From an uncultured Gemmatimonadota bacterium (GTDB lineage Bacteria > Gemmatimonadota > Gemmatimonadetes > Gemmatimonadales > Gemmatimonadaceae): a DNA stretch of 21,197 nt. The translations under genes were made by a program, and so were the position numbers. The DNA is taken from positions 1-21,197 of the forward strand of contig CAIVJV010000331.1 in the NCBI GenBank assembly GCA_903906325.1. The letters run 5' to 3'. Shown piece after piece: positions 13,235 through 20,317 of the stretch. The notes under the pieces were generated by a model. The model was not told the DNA's origin. It ran no database searches and worked only from the letters and a program-made list of their open reading frames with translations. Numbering within the stretch: position 1 is the stretch's first letter; each line of letters starts with the position of its first letter.

Positions 13235-14530
13235 CTCGGTCGGTGGGGCGGGAAGGTGGTGGGGCTCATGCTGGTCTCGGTGACGCTCGGCGGCTGCGCG
13301 GCGAGTCCGAAGGCGCAGGGCACGCCGTCCAAGGTGGCGGCGGTCCGGCCAGGGATGACGGTCCTGCTCGAGGATTCGCTCCAGGTGATCGCGGGGCGAC
13401 GGATCGCACTCATCACGAACCACACGACCGTCGATGCCTCGGGGACGCACCTCATCGACGTCTTGCAGCAGGACCCGCGCGTCAGGCGCGCGAACATCAC
13501 GTTGGTGCGGCTCTTCTCGCCGGAGCATGGGATCCGCGGCGACGTGGACCGGGAGAATCTCCCCGACCAGCTGGATGAGCGCTCGGGGCTCATGGTGCAC
13601 TCGTTGTACACGAATGGCACGGTGCCACCACCGGACAGCTTGCTCAGGGATCTCGATGCGCTGGTCTTCGATCTGCAGGACATCGGGACGCGCACCTGGA
13701 CCTATGTGGGGGTGATGGTCTACGGGATGCGCGCCGCGGCGCGCGTCGGGATCCCCTTCATCGTCTTGGACCGGCCGAATCCGATCACGGGGCGCATGGA
13801 GGCCCCGCTCCTCGATTCCGCGCTCGCCAATCCCGAGGATCCCACCCCGACCCGCCGGGGCCTCGCCTTCGCATTATACCCCGCGCCGTTGAGGCACGGA
13901 ATGACGAATGGGGAGTTGGCGCGGTGGTTCGCCGCCGAATTGCGCATCCCGGTGCAGCTCACGGTGGTCCCGATGCGGGGGTGGCGTCGGACCATGTGGT
14001 GGGACGAGACGGGGTTGCCGTGGGTGGTGCCCTCGCCGGCGATGGCGACGGTGGCGAGCGCCTTGGTCTATCCCGCGCTCGTCCCGCTGGAGGGGACGAA
14101 TGTCTCGGTGGGGCGAGGGACGAAGGCGCCCTTCCAGCGCTTCGGTGCGCCGTGGATGGATGCGCCGCGGCTCGCGACGATGCTCAACGAGCGCGGGTTC
14201 GTCGGGGTGCGCTTCGAGGCGGAGCGGTTCACCCCGAAGGATGCCCCCGATCGGAAGTTCAATGACCGCGAGATCCCTGGGGTGCGGATCGTCGTGACCG
14301 ATCGGGACCGCGCGCCGATGGGGCGGGTGGGGGCGGCCGTCCTCTGGTCGCTCAAGCGCGTCCACGCGGACTCCCTCCGGGTCACCGACCGGACGGTCGA
14401 CCAGCGATTCGGGTCGTCAGCGGGCCGACAGGCGCTCTTCGCCGGCACCGATCCCGATGAGGTGATCGACGCGATGCAACCGGCGCTCGCCGCCTTCCAA
14501 CGGAAGGTGCGGCCGTACCTCCTGTATTGA
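13226..14530 (+). CDS. namZ: Exo-beta-N-acetylmuramidase NamZ-like lipoprotein (DUF1343, GH171)
   Basis: A 434-residue DUF1343 protein. The lipoprotein signal has basic residues R6 and K10, a hydrophobic core and the lipobox TLGGC (C24). DUF1343 features are GRRIALITNHT, RLFSPEHGIRG, DLQDIGTRTWTYVG, PFIVLDRPNPITG, and VPLEGTNVSVGRGTKAPFQRFGAPW. B. subtilis YbbC of this family is NamZ, which removes MurNAc from non-reducing ends of peptidoglycan fragments, acting after NagZ and AmiE. Here the NagZ-like fusion is divergent and adjacent, so the two would act together on wall fragments at the cell envelope. GTG 13226 is chosen for its ribosome site and complete signal peptide. The frame stays open far upstream (to 11063), but that part is a shadow of the opposite gene. 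Confidence 0.88.
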   Translation: MHHLGRWGGKVVGLMLVSVTLGGCAASPKAQGTPSKVAAVRPGMTVLLEDSLQVIAGRRIALITNHTTVDASGTHLIDVLQQDPRVRRANITLVRLFSPEHGIRGDVDRENLPDQLDERSGLMVHSLYTNGTVPPPDSLLRDLDALVFDLQDIGTRTWTYVGVMVYGMRAAARVGIPFIVLDRPNPITGRMEAPLLDSALANPEDPTPTRRGLAFALYPAPLRHGMTNGELARWFAAELRIPVQLTVVPMRGWRRTMWWDETGLPWVVPSPAMATVASALVYPALVPLEGTNVSVGRGTKAPFQRFGAPWMDAPRLATMLNERGFVGVRFEAERFTPKDAPDRKFNDREIPGVRIVVTDRDRAPMGRVGAAVLWSLKRVHADSLRVTDRTVDQRFGSSAGRQALFAGTDPDEVIDAMQPALAAFQRKVRPYLLY

Positions 14531-14538
14531 CGGTCCCC

Positions 14539-15183
14539 ATGCGCGGTCGGTCGGTCCTGCTCGCGCCCTGGCATGCGATCGTCCGCGGGTACCTGCGGCT
14601 GATCGATCCCGTCGTCGTCCTCTGTCTTCGTCTCGGCGTCTCGCCCAATGCGCTGACCCTCATCGGCACCGGGGTCGCCCTGCTCGTCGGGGTGATGTTC
14701 GCCGCGGGGCGGATGCACCTCGCCGGCTGGACGCTCGGTCTCCTCGCCTTCTTCGATGTGATCGATGGCGCCGTCGCCCGTCGGAGCGGCCGCACCTCCC
14801 GCTTCGGCGGATTCCTCGATTCCACGATGGACCGCGTCGCCGATGGGGCGTTGTCCGGCGGAATCGTCCTCTTCTATGCCACGCATGCGCACCCGTCGGG
14901 GCGTGGCCCCCTCATGCTCGCGGTCGCCCTCCTGGCCCTCGTCGCCATCCAACTGACCTCATACACCCGAGCCAAGGCGGATCTCCTCGGCGTCGATCTC
15001 GCGGGGGTCGGGTGGTTCGAGCGGCCGGAGCGGATCACCCTCCTGGCGGCGCCGCAGGCCTTCTTCGGGCTCCGGTGGGAGTGGATGGTCTTTGACGGGG
15101 TGGTCACGCTCTTGGCCCTCACCGCGGTCGTGACGGTGGTCCAACGGCTACGCCACGTGGCGCGGGCGCTCTATCTTTCCTGA
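14539..15183 (+). CDS. CDP-alcohol phosphatidyltransferase family protein
   Basis: A 214-residue integral membrane enzyme of the CDP-alcohol phosphotransferase family, which transfers a phosphatidyl group from CDP-diacylglycerol to an alcohol during phospholipid synthesis. The full metal-binding motif D-x2-D-G-x2-A-R-x8-G-x3-D-x3-D is present at residues 73-98 (D73, D76, D94, D98). About six hydrophobic helices are visible. The alcohol (glycerol-3-phosphate, inositol-phosphate or other) cannot be told from the motif. ATG 14539 lies 8 bases after the namZ stop, so co-transcription is likely; an in-frame TTG at 14527 overlaps that stop and is the alternative start. A functional link to namZ is not obvious. 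Confidence 0.9.
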   Translation: MRGRSVLLAPWHAIVRGYLRLIDPVVVLCLRLGVSPNALTLIGTGVALLVGVMFAAGRMHLAGWTLGLLAFFDVIDGAVARRSGRTSRFGGFLDSTMDRVADGALSGGIVLFYATHAHPSGRGPLMLAVALLALVAIQLTSYTRAKADLLGVDLAGVGWFERPERITLLAAPQAFFGLRWEWMVFDGVVTLLALTAVVTVVQRLRHVARALYLS

Positions 15184-15192
15184 GTAGGAGGC

Positions 15193-15208
15193 CACCGCGC
15201 CTGCGGTG
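15193..15208. other. Small hairpin in the 15184-15244 spacer
   Basis: CACCGC and GCGGTG pair around a 4-base loop in the short gap between the phosphatidyltransferase and lipoprotein genes. A -10-like TATCTT at 15172-15177 lies upstream, within the end of the transferase gene. It may be a weak transcription or stability element; no T tract follows. Confidence 0.25.
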
Positions 15209-15244
15209 CGTCCGTCGTCCCCCCGATTCGGTGCAGGAGGTCAC

Positions 15245-15685
15245 ATGCGGTCCCCTCGCGCTCGGTTCGTCCCACTCGCCGTCCTGACGCTGGCGCTCGC
15301 CGCCTGCAGCGGGAAGCCGCGCCAGCACGTGATGCGGCTCGGGACCGATGACTTCACCTTCCGCGTGACCGGGGACCAGATCCCCCCGCGCGCCCTCGAT
15401 GTGATCACCTACACCATCGTGGTCCAGGACCGCGAGACCAAGGAGCCGATCGCGAACGGTGAGGGGCGGCTCTTCGCGACCAACAGTGACCGCGTCACCG
15501 TCTGGGACGGCTTCCAGTACGGTCCTGAGCCCGGCACCTACCGTGCCCGTGTGAAGTTCCTCACCGCCGGCGAGTGGGCGCTCGGCGTCCAGTTCCGCCG
15601 CGATTCCACGCAGGCCCTGCAACGCACCCTCGATTGGCGTCAGACGGTGTTGAACGAGTTGCTCGACACCACGTCGACGCCCTGA
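15245..15685 (+). CDS. Small lipoprotein, possible YtkA/FixH-like beta domain
   Basis: A 146-residue predicted lipoprotein. The basic start MRSPRARF, hydrophobic core and lipobox ALAAC (C21) are clear. The mature part is a probable beta-sandwich with VITYTIVVQDRETKEPIANGEG followed by PGTYRARVKFLTAGEWALGVQF. That alternation and the GxYxAxVxFxxxGxW pattern resemble YtkA/FixH-type domains, but the match is only by eye. AGGAGG at 15235-15240 marks ATG 15245 as the start; an in-frame GTG at 15206 would place extra residues before the signal peptide. It is probably an envelope protein exposed to the periplasm. Its role is unknown, and nothing in the neighbourhood (a phospholipid enzyme and an unknown protein) points to a specific substrate. 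Confidence 0.8.
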   Translation: MRSPRARFVPLAVLTLALAACSGKPRQHVMRLGTDDFTFRVTGDQIPPRALDVITYTIVVQDRETKEPIANGEGRLFATNSDRVTVWDGFQYGPEPGTYRARVKFLTAGEWALGVQFRRDSTQALQRTLDWRQTVLNELLDTTSTP

Positions 15686-15711
15686 TCCCTGACCTCTGAC
15701 CCTGATCCCTG
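15681..15711 (+). repeat. Short direct repeat before the 103-aa gene
   Basis: The 11-mer CCTGATCCCTG occurs twice, 20 bases apart, with TGACC-type copies between. It spans the lipoprotein stop and the gap before the next start, where no ribosome site is visible. Its meaning is unknown; it may be chance or slippage. Confidence 0.4.
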
Positions 15712-15714
15712 TCG

Positions 15715-16026
15715 ATGAAGCACTTCCACCGCACCTCGCTGCACCCCGACCAGGTCCTCGCCACCGCTGACGCCTTCTTCCCGACGATCGGGATGCAGAA
15801 GGTCGCCGAGGGGCCGCGCACGCGGACCTTCACAGGCACGGTCGGGACCCCCGAGGTCCCCGCCACGCTCGAGCTCTCGGTCAAGATGGAGGGGGGGCAC
15901 TACACCTTCATCGAGGCCCACACCGACCAGATGGGGGAGAGCCGTCTCGACCGGGGGGTGAAGACCTTCTTCGTCCGCGTCCACACGCAGGTCGACACCG
16001 CGCACACCTTCGCGCCCTCCTACTGA
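15715..16026 (+). CDS. Conserved-looking hypothetical protein, 103 aa
   Basis: A small soluble protein with no signal peptide or membrane helix. I do not recognise a family. It begins with MKHFHRTSLHP and has alternating hydrophobic and charged stretches consistent with a mixed alpha/beta fold (KVAEGPRTRTFTGTVGTPEV, then HYTFIEAHTDQMGESRLDRG and KTFFVRVHTQVDTA). Six histidines in the chain are notable but form no clear metal motif. Its stop shares one base with the E1 alpha start (TGATG), which implies translational coupling and supports it as a real gene. The coding pattern matches its neighbours. It may be a small accessory of the dehydrogenase operon; that is inference from position only. 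Confidence 0.75.
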   Translation: MKHFHRTSLHPDQVLATADAFFPTIGMQKVAEGPRTRTFTGTVGTPEVPATLELSVKMEGGHYTFIEAHTDQMGESRLDRGVKTFFVRVHTQVDTAHTFAPSY

Positions 16027-17168
16027 TGGCCGCGCGTCGGCGCCGCGGCTCGGAGACCGCGGGCGGACACCTCGGCGAGGCGCTCCCGCTCGAGCGGAAG
16101 CTCGCGCTCTACTACTGGATGCGCCTCACGCGAACCCTCGAGGAGCGCCTCGTCGCGCTCTATCGGCAGACCAAGGTCGTGGGGGGGCTCTTCCGCTCGC
16201 TCGGCCAAGAGGCCGACGCCGTCGGGTCCTGTTTCGCGCTGGAATCGCGCGACGTGATGTCGCCGCTGATCCGCAACATGGGGGCGATGCTCGTGAAGGG
16301 CGCCACCCCGCTTGAGATCCTCAAGCAGTACATGGCCAAGGGGGATTCACCGACGCGTGGGCGTGAGCTCAACATCCACTTCGGCGACATCGGGCCGGCG
16401 GGGACCACCCGCGGATTCCTCGGACAGATCTCCCCGCTCGGCGACATGGTGCCGGTGATGGCTGGTGTGACGATGACCTTCAAGATGCGCGGTGAGGATC
16501 GCGTCGGGCTCGTCTACGTGGGCGATGGCGCGACGAGCACCGGCGCCTTCCATGAGGGGATCAACTTCGCCGCGGTGCAGCGGCTCCCGCTCGTCGTCAT
16601 CATCGAGAACAACGGCTACGCCTATTCCACGCCCACCGCCAAACAGACGGCGGCGAAGCAGTTCGTCGATAAGGCGATCGGCTACGGGGTGTACGGGGAG
16701 CAGTGCGACGGCAATGACGTGCTCGCGGTCTACGACTGCACCAAGCGGGCGGTCGACCGCGCGCGGGCCGGGGAAGGGGTCTCCCTCCTCGAATTCATGA
16801 CGTATCGTCGGAAGGGACACGCGGAGCACGACAACCAATCGTATGTCCCCGAGGGGGAGATCGAGCGCTGGGCGGCGGAGAACGACCCGATCGATCGGTT
16901 CGTCCGCGTCCTCCGCGATCGCGAAGGGGTGCGCGCCGAGACGTTGGCGGAGATCGATGCGCGGATCGTGCGCGAGATCGACGCCGCGACGGATGAGGCG
17001 GAGCGCTCCGGCGTCCCGCACCCGCTCGACGCCTTGGTCGGCGTCTATGCCGACCCACCGGCGGAGCGACCCCTCTGGTTCCGTGAGGGGGCCGATGTCT
17101 CCGCCCTCGGCCAGGAACGCCCGGAGGGGTGGGGCACCTGGGACGCGTCCAAGGGAGGGGCCCGCTGA
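16026..17168 (+). CDS. 2-oxoacid dehydrogenase E1 alpha subunit (branched-chain type)
   Basis: A 380-residue thiamine-diphosphate-dependent E1 alpha. The cofactor motif starts at GDG (166-168) in VYVGDGATSTGAFHEG and ends at NN (195-196). After it comes NNGYAYSTPT and later DKAIGYGVYG, which resemble branched-chain 2-oxoacid dehydrogenases (BkdA/BCKDHA) more than pyruvate dehydrogenases. The phosphorylation-loop region RRKGHAEHDNQSY keeps the GH pair. E1 alpha pairs with E1 beta to decarboxylate the 2-oxoacid and reductively acylate the lipoyl group of E2. The gene overlaps both neighbours by one base and has no ribosome site of its own, so translation is probably coupled. The N-terminus MAARRRRGSE is a short basic extension. 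The branched-chain assignment is probable, not certain. Confidence 0.9.
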   Translation: MAARRRRGSETAGGHLGEALPLERKLALYYWMRLTRTLEERLVALYRQTKVVGGLFRSLGQEADAVGSCFALESRDVMSPLIRNMGAMLVKGATPLEILKQYMAKGDSPTRGRELNIHFGDIGPAGTTRGFLGQISPLGDMVPVMAGVTMTFKMRGEDRVGLVYVGDGATSTGAFHEGINFAAVQRLPLVVIIENNGYAYSTPTAKQTAAKQFVDKAIGYGVYGEQCDGNDVLAVYDCTKRAVDRARAGEGVSLLEFMTYRRKGHAEHDNQSYVPEGEIERWAAENDPIDRFVRVLRDREGVRAETLAEIDARIVREIDAATDEAERSGVPHPLDALVGVYADPPAERPLWFREGADVSALGQERPEGWGTWDASKGGAR

Positions 17169-18145
17169 TGGCGGAGATCACCTATCTCGAGGCGATCCGC
17201 GAGGCGATCGATGAGGAGATGGCGCGCGACCCGAACGTCTTCCTCATGGGGGAGGACATCGGGGCGTACGGTGGCGCCTTCAAGGTCACCGAGGGGATGC
17301 TCGCCACATACGGTGAGCCGCGTGTGATCGATACGCCGATCTCCGAGATCGCGATCGTCGGGGCGGCGGCGGGGGCGGCGCATATGGGGATGCGTCCGGT
17401 GGTCGAGATGCAGTTCATCGACTTCATCGCGAACGCCTACGACATGCTCACCAACTATGTGGCGACGGCGCGGTACCGCGCCTTCTTACCCTGCCCGATG
17501 GTGGTGCGGGGGCCGAGCGGTGGGTATGTGCGCGGCGGCCCATTCCACTCGCAGAATCCCGAGGCGGGGTTCATCCACACGCCGGGGCTCAAGGTCGTCT
17601 ATCCCGCCACGGCGGAGGACGCCAAGGGCCTCATGAAGGCCGCGATCCGCGATGACGATTGCGTGCTCTTCTTCGAGCACAAGTATCTGTATCGTCGCAT
17701 CAAGGGGGTCATGCCCGCGGGGGACCATCTGGTCCCGATCGGGCAGGCACGGACCGCGCGCGAGGGGACCGACCTCTCGATCATCACCTACGCCGCGACG
17801 GTGCATAAGGCCCTCGAGGCGGCGGAGCGGCTCCAGCAGCAGGACGGCCTCTCGGTCGAGGTGATCGATCTGCGCTCCCTCGCCCCGCTCGATGACGAGG
17901 CGATCCTCGCGACGGTGCGGAAGACGCATCGCGTCCTCATCGTGCACGAGGACACCCGCACGGGGGGGATCGCCGGCGAGCTCACCGCGCGGATCAATGA
18001 GCACGCCTTCGCCCACCTCGACGCGCCGGTCCTTCGCGTGACCGCCCACGACATCCCGCTCCCGTACGCGCCCTCGCTGGAGGACTTCGTCCTCCCGCAG
18101 GTCGATGACATCTGCGTGGCCGCGCGTCGGCTCGTGGCCTGGTGA
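17168..18145 (+). CDS. 2-oxoacid dehydrogenase E1 beta subunit (branched-chain type)
   Basis: A 325-residue transketolase-like E1 beta. GEDIGAYGGAFKVTEG and DTPISE (55-60) are present; E60 is the glutamate that activates thiamine diphosphate. The motif HSQNPEAGFIHTPGLKVV closely follows the branched-chain pattern HSQSPEAFFAHCPG rather than the pyruvate dehydrogenase pattern. The C-terminal transketolase domain carries the VIDLRSLAPLDDEAI segment and ends with a DICVAARRLV helix. The start ATG shares a base with the E1 alpha stop (TGATG), and the in-frame GTG at 17129 lies inside E1 alpha and is rejected. It is the partner of the upstream E1 alpha in the heterotetramer. It is followed after 4 bases by a small membrane protein rather than directly by E2. 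Confidence 0.92.
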   Translation: MAEITYLEAIREAIDEEMARDPNVFLMGEDIGAYGGAFKVTEGMLATYGEPRVIDTPISEIAIVGAAAGAAHMGMRPVVEMQFIDFIANAYDMLTNYVATARYRAFLPCPMVVRGPSGGYVRGGPFHSQNPEAGFIHTPGLKVVYPATAEDAKGLMKAAIRDDDCVLFFEHKYLYRRIKGVMPAGDHLVPIGQARTAREGTDLSIITYAATVHKALEAAERLQQQDGLSVEVIDLRSLAPLDDEAILATVRKTHRVLIVHEDTRTGGIAGELTARINEHAFAHLDAPVLRVTAHDIPLPYAPSLEDFVLPQVDDICVAARRLVAW

Positions 18146-18149
18146 CCCG

Positions 18150-18434
18150 ATGACCGCTCCTGCCTCGCCGCCCCTCACGCCCCCCTCCACCATCCGGCAG
18201 GTCGCCATCGGGTGCTTCATGGCCTGGATCGGCGCCTTCTCCGGCGGGATGGTCGGGGTCCTCGTCTCCAAAGGGGTGGCCTTCCTCACCAAGGCCCCCC
18301 GCTGTGAGGGCATCCCGACGTGCGACTGGCATATTTATATGCTGGGTGGCGCAGCCGTCGGCGCCATCTCTCTTCCGTGGTTGGTCGTCTCCGCGCTTCG
18401 TCGCGCGCCGGCGCCCACCGCGCCCAAGTCCTGA
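18150..18434 (+). CDS. Small two-helix membrane protein, unknown
   Basis: A 94-residue protein of no family I recognise. It has a proline-rich N-terminus, a first hydrophobic helix (about residues 16-48, rich in Gly and Ala), a short loop with two cysteines (CEGIPTC) and a second helix (about 62-82, YMLGGAAVGAISLPWLVVSA), then a basic tail. The C-x5-C loop between the helices could form a disulfide or bind a metal. The gene starts 4 bases after E1 beta and ends 18 bases before E2, so it is part of the operon and probably real. It could anchor or sense something for the dehydrogenase complex, but there is no direct evidence. An AT-rich palindrome lies inside it (18329-18342). Confidence 0.72.
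   Translation: MTAPASPPLTPPSTIRQVAIGCFMAWIGAFSGGMVGVLVSKGVAFLTKAPRCEGIPTCDWHIYMLGGAAVGAISLPWLVVSALRRAPAPTAPKS
18329..18342. promoter_or_regulatory. AT-rich palindrome inside the small membrane-protein gene
   Basis: GCATAT-TT-ATATGC is a perfect inverted repeat, and its ten-base A/T core is a very unusual composition here. It is about 110 bases before the E2 start and uses codons (ATT, TAT) that are rare in neighbouring genes. It could be an operator or part of an internal promoter for E2; no convincing -35 element is seen. Confidence 0.35.
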
Positions 18435-18452
18435 CCTGACCGAGGTACGCTC

Positions 18453-19787
18453 GTGGCCCGTATAGACGTCATCATGCCCCAGATGGGGGAGTCGATCGCC
18501 GAAGGCACCCTCTCGCGCTGGCTCAAGAAGGTCGGCGACGAGGTCAAGCGGGACGAGCCGATCTTCGAGATCTCCACGGACAAAGTGGATGCGGAGATCC
18601 CGGCGCCGAGCGCGGGCGTCCTCGCGGAGATCATCGTCCAGGAGGGGACGACCGTCCCGGTGAACGCGGTGGTCGCGCGGATCGAGACGGAGAAGGGGGC
18701 GGCGATCTCGGCGCCTGCGGCGGCCCCGGCCCCGGCGGCATCGGCATCGGCGCCGGCCTCGGCTGCGCCTGTCGCCCCGGCCTCGGCCCCCATTGCACCT
18801 GCCCCGGTGCCTGCGCGTCCCGCCGCGGCCGCCAACTCATTCGAGGAGCGAATCCGGACCAAGTCCTCGCCGCTCGTGCGCCGCATGGCCGCCGAGGCGG
18901 GGGTCGATCTCGCCTCGCTCACCGGGTCAGGGATCGCCGGGCGGGTGACCAAGCGGGACTTCGTCGCGTACGTGGAGCAGGGCGGGGCGCGCCCCACCCC
19001 CGCCACGCCTTCAGCGATGCCCGCGGGGCTCCCCGCGGCGATGAGCGTCCCGGTGGCCTCGCACGCCGAGCCGATGTTCACGGCCTGGCCCGGCGATGTG
19101 GTCGAGCCGATGTCGAAGATCCGCCGCCTCACCGCGGACCATATGCGGCAGGCCAAGCAGGTCGCGGCGCATGTCACCAGCTTCTTCGAGATCGATCTGA
19201 CGCGCGTCGCTCGGATGCGCGCGCAGATGAAGGCGGGGTTCGAGGCGGAGACGGGGCAGAAGTTGACCTATCTCCCCTTCATCCTGCGGGCGACGGTCGA
19301 GTGTCTGCGTCGTCACCCCGTGATGAACGCGACCGTCTCGGGCACCGATGTCATCCTGCGCAAGCGCTACAACCTCGGGATCGCCGTCGCGCTCGAGCCG
19401 ACGGGGCTGATCGTCCCGGTGGTGAAGGATGCGGACGGGCTCAACCTCACCGGGCTCACCCGATCGGTGAACGATCTCGCGGCGCGCGCGCGCGGCAAGA
19501 AGCTGAGCCCCATGGAGGTGCAGGACGCGACCTTCACCATCACGAACCCCGGGGTCTTCGGCTCCCTCATGGGGACGCCGATCATCCCCGTCGGCACCAC
19601 GGCGATCCTCGGGCTCGGCGCGATCGAGAAGCGCCCGAAGGTGATCACCGGTGCCGATGGCGAGGACACCATCGCGATCCGCACCTGCGCGTACTTCTCC
19701 TGCAGCTTCGACCATCGCGTCGTGGATGGCGCCGATGCCGATCGCTTCATGGCCGACCTCAAGCAGACGCTCGAATCGGTCGAGTGA
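18453..19787 (+). CDS. Dihydrolipoamide acyltransferase E2 of the 2-oxoacid dehydrogenase complex
   Basis: A 444-residue E2 core enzyme. The N-terminal lipoyl domain (about 1-82) has lipoylated K44 in EISTDKVDAEIP. An Ala/Pro linker (about 87-132) follows, then the peripheral-subunit-binding domain (about 140-175: SPLVRRMAAEAGVDLASLTG), which holds E1 or E3. A second linker precedes the catalytic acyltransferase domain (about 210-444) with the SFDHRVVDG motif; H421 and D425 are the catalytic residues. It transfers the acyl group from lipoate to CoA. The start is GTG, with GAGG 7 bases upstream. One lipoyl domain and one binding domain is the normal layout for branched-chain E2. No E3 gene lies in the window. 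Confidence 0.93.
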   Translation: MARIDVIMPQMGESIAEGTLSRWLKKVGDEVKRDEPIFEISTDKVDAEIPAPSAGVLAEIIVQEGTTVPVNAVVARIETEKGAAISAPAAAPAPAASASAPASAAPVAPASAPIAPAPVPARPAAAANSFEERIRTKSSPLVRRMAAEAGVDLASLTGSGIAGRVTKRDFVAYVEQGGARPTPATPSAMPAGLPAAMSVPVASHAEPMFTAWPGDVVEPMSKIRRLTADHMRQAKQVAAHVTSFFEIDLTRVARMRAQMKAGFEAETGQKLTYLPFILRATVECLRRHPVMNATVSGTDVILRKRYNLGIAVALEPTGLIVPVVKDADGLNLTGLTRSVNDLAARARGKKLSPMEVQDATFTITNPGVFGSLMGTPIIPVGTTAILGLGAIEKRPKVITGADGEDTIAIRTCAYFSCSFDHRVVDGADADRFMADLKQTLESVE

Positions 19788-19788
19788 G

Positions 19789-20049
19789 ATGCCGCGCTCG
19801 CTGACCATGCATCGGACGGTGGTCACGCCGAACGACCGGGCGCGGTTCCTCGAGCGCTGTCGCGCCCGGGCCGCGCACTTCCGGGGCGCGGGGTGCCAGT
19901 ACTGGGTCTTCGAGGAGCACGCCCTGCCTGGCGCCTTCATCGAGTTCTGTGAGGCGCCGGACCTGCCCGCCCTGCGCGCCGCTCAGGTGGACGCGCCAGA
20001 CCGCCCGATCGCGACCGATCGGACCTATTCCATCGTGGAGCTCACCTGA
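19789..20049 (+). CDS. Hypothetical protein, 86 aa
   Basis: A small soluble protein that I do not assign to a family. It begins one base after the E2 stop (ATG 19789; an internal ATG at 19807 is an alternative). Features are a basic N-terminal half (RARFLERCRARAAHF), the segment GCQYWVFEEHALPGAFIEFCE with aromatic and acidic residues, two cysteines 22 residues apart, and an acidic end. The pattern of a basic helix, a strand with YWVFEE and a strand with FIEFCE could suit a ferredoxin-like alpha/beta barrel of the ABM type, but that is speculative. Tight spacing to E2 and to the next gene supports expression as part of the operon. Its codon use is like the flanking genes. Confidence 0.72.
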   Translation: MPRSLTMHRTVVTPNDRARFLERCRARAAHFRGAGCQYWVFEEHALPGAFIEFCEAPDLPALRAAQVDAPDRPIATDRTYSIVELT

Positions 20050-20050
20050 T

Positions 20051-20317
20051 ATGCCGACCCGTCGTCTCGAGATCGAAGGCCGGAGCTGGGAGGTCTATCC
20101 CAGCGGCTATGTCACCCAGTCGACCGCCGATGAGTTCGGACTCCTCTTCCTGCATGGTGCCGGTGCCGACCGCGTCGTGCGCGTGACGCGCTATGCCCCG
20201 GTGGGTGTGAAGGCGCGGGAGCAGTCGCTGGCCCTGCTCTCGGACGCCGAGCTGCGGCGCCTCTTCACCCTCTCGCAACCGAGCACGCGATCGCCGGAAG
20301 CCGGCTACGCTCCGTGA
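20051..20317 (+). CDS. Hypothetical protein, 88 aa
   Basis: A small soluble protein with no recognised domain. It starts one base after the preceding gene's stop and overlaps the next gene by 4 bases (GTGA), so it sits inside a coupled chain. The sequence has an N-terminal beta-rich part (RRLEIEGRSWEVYPSGYVTQ), a middle part with DEFGLLFLHGAGADRVVRVTRY, and a helix ALLSDAELRRLF before a short tail containing SQPSTRSPEAGY. The LSDAELRRLF helix is the most family-like feature. There is no signal peptide or membrane segment. Its position between an acyltransferase and a PHP phosphoesterase does not suggest a function. Confidence 0.72.
   Translation: MPTRRLEIEGRSWEVYPSGYVTQSTADEFGLLFLHGAGADRVVRVTRYAPVGVKAREQSLALLSDAELRRLFTLSQPSTRSPEAGYAP

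Noticed and set aside
13235..13600. N-terminal extension of the minus-strand fusion protein
   Set aside because: It would place about 120 low-complexity residues before a clear lipoprotein signal and read opposite namZ.
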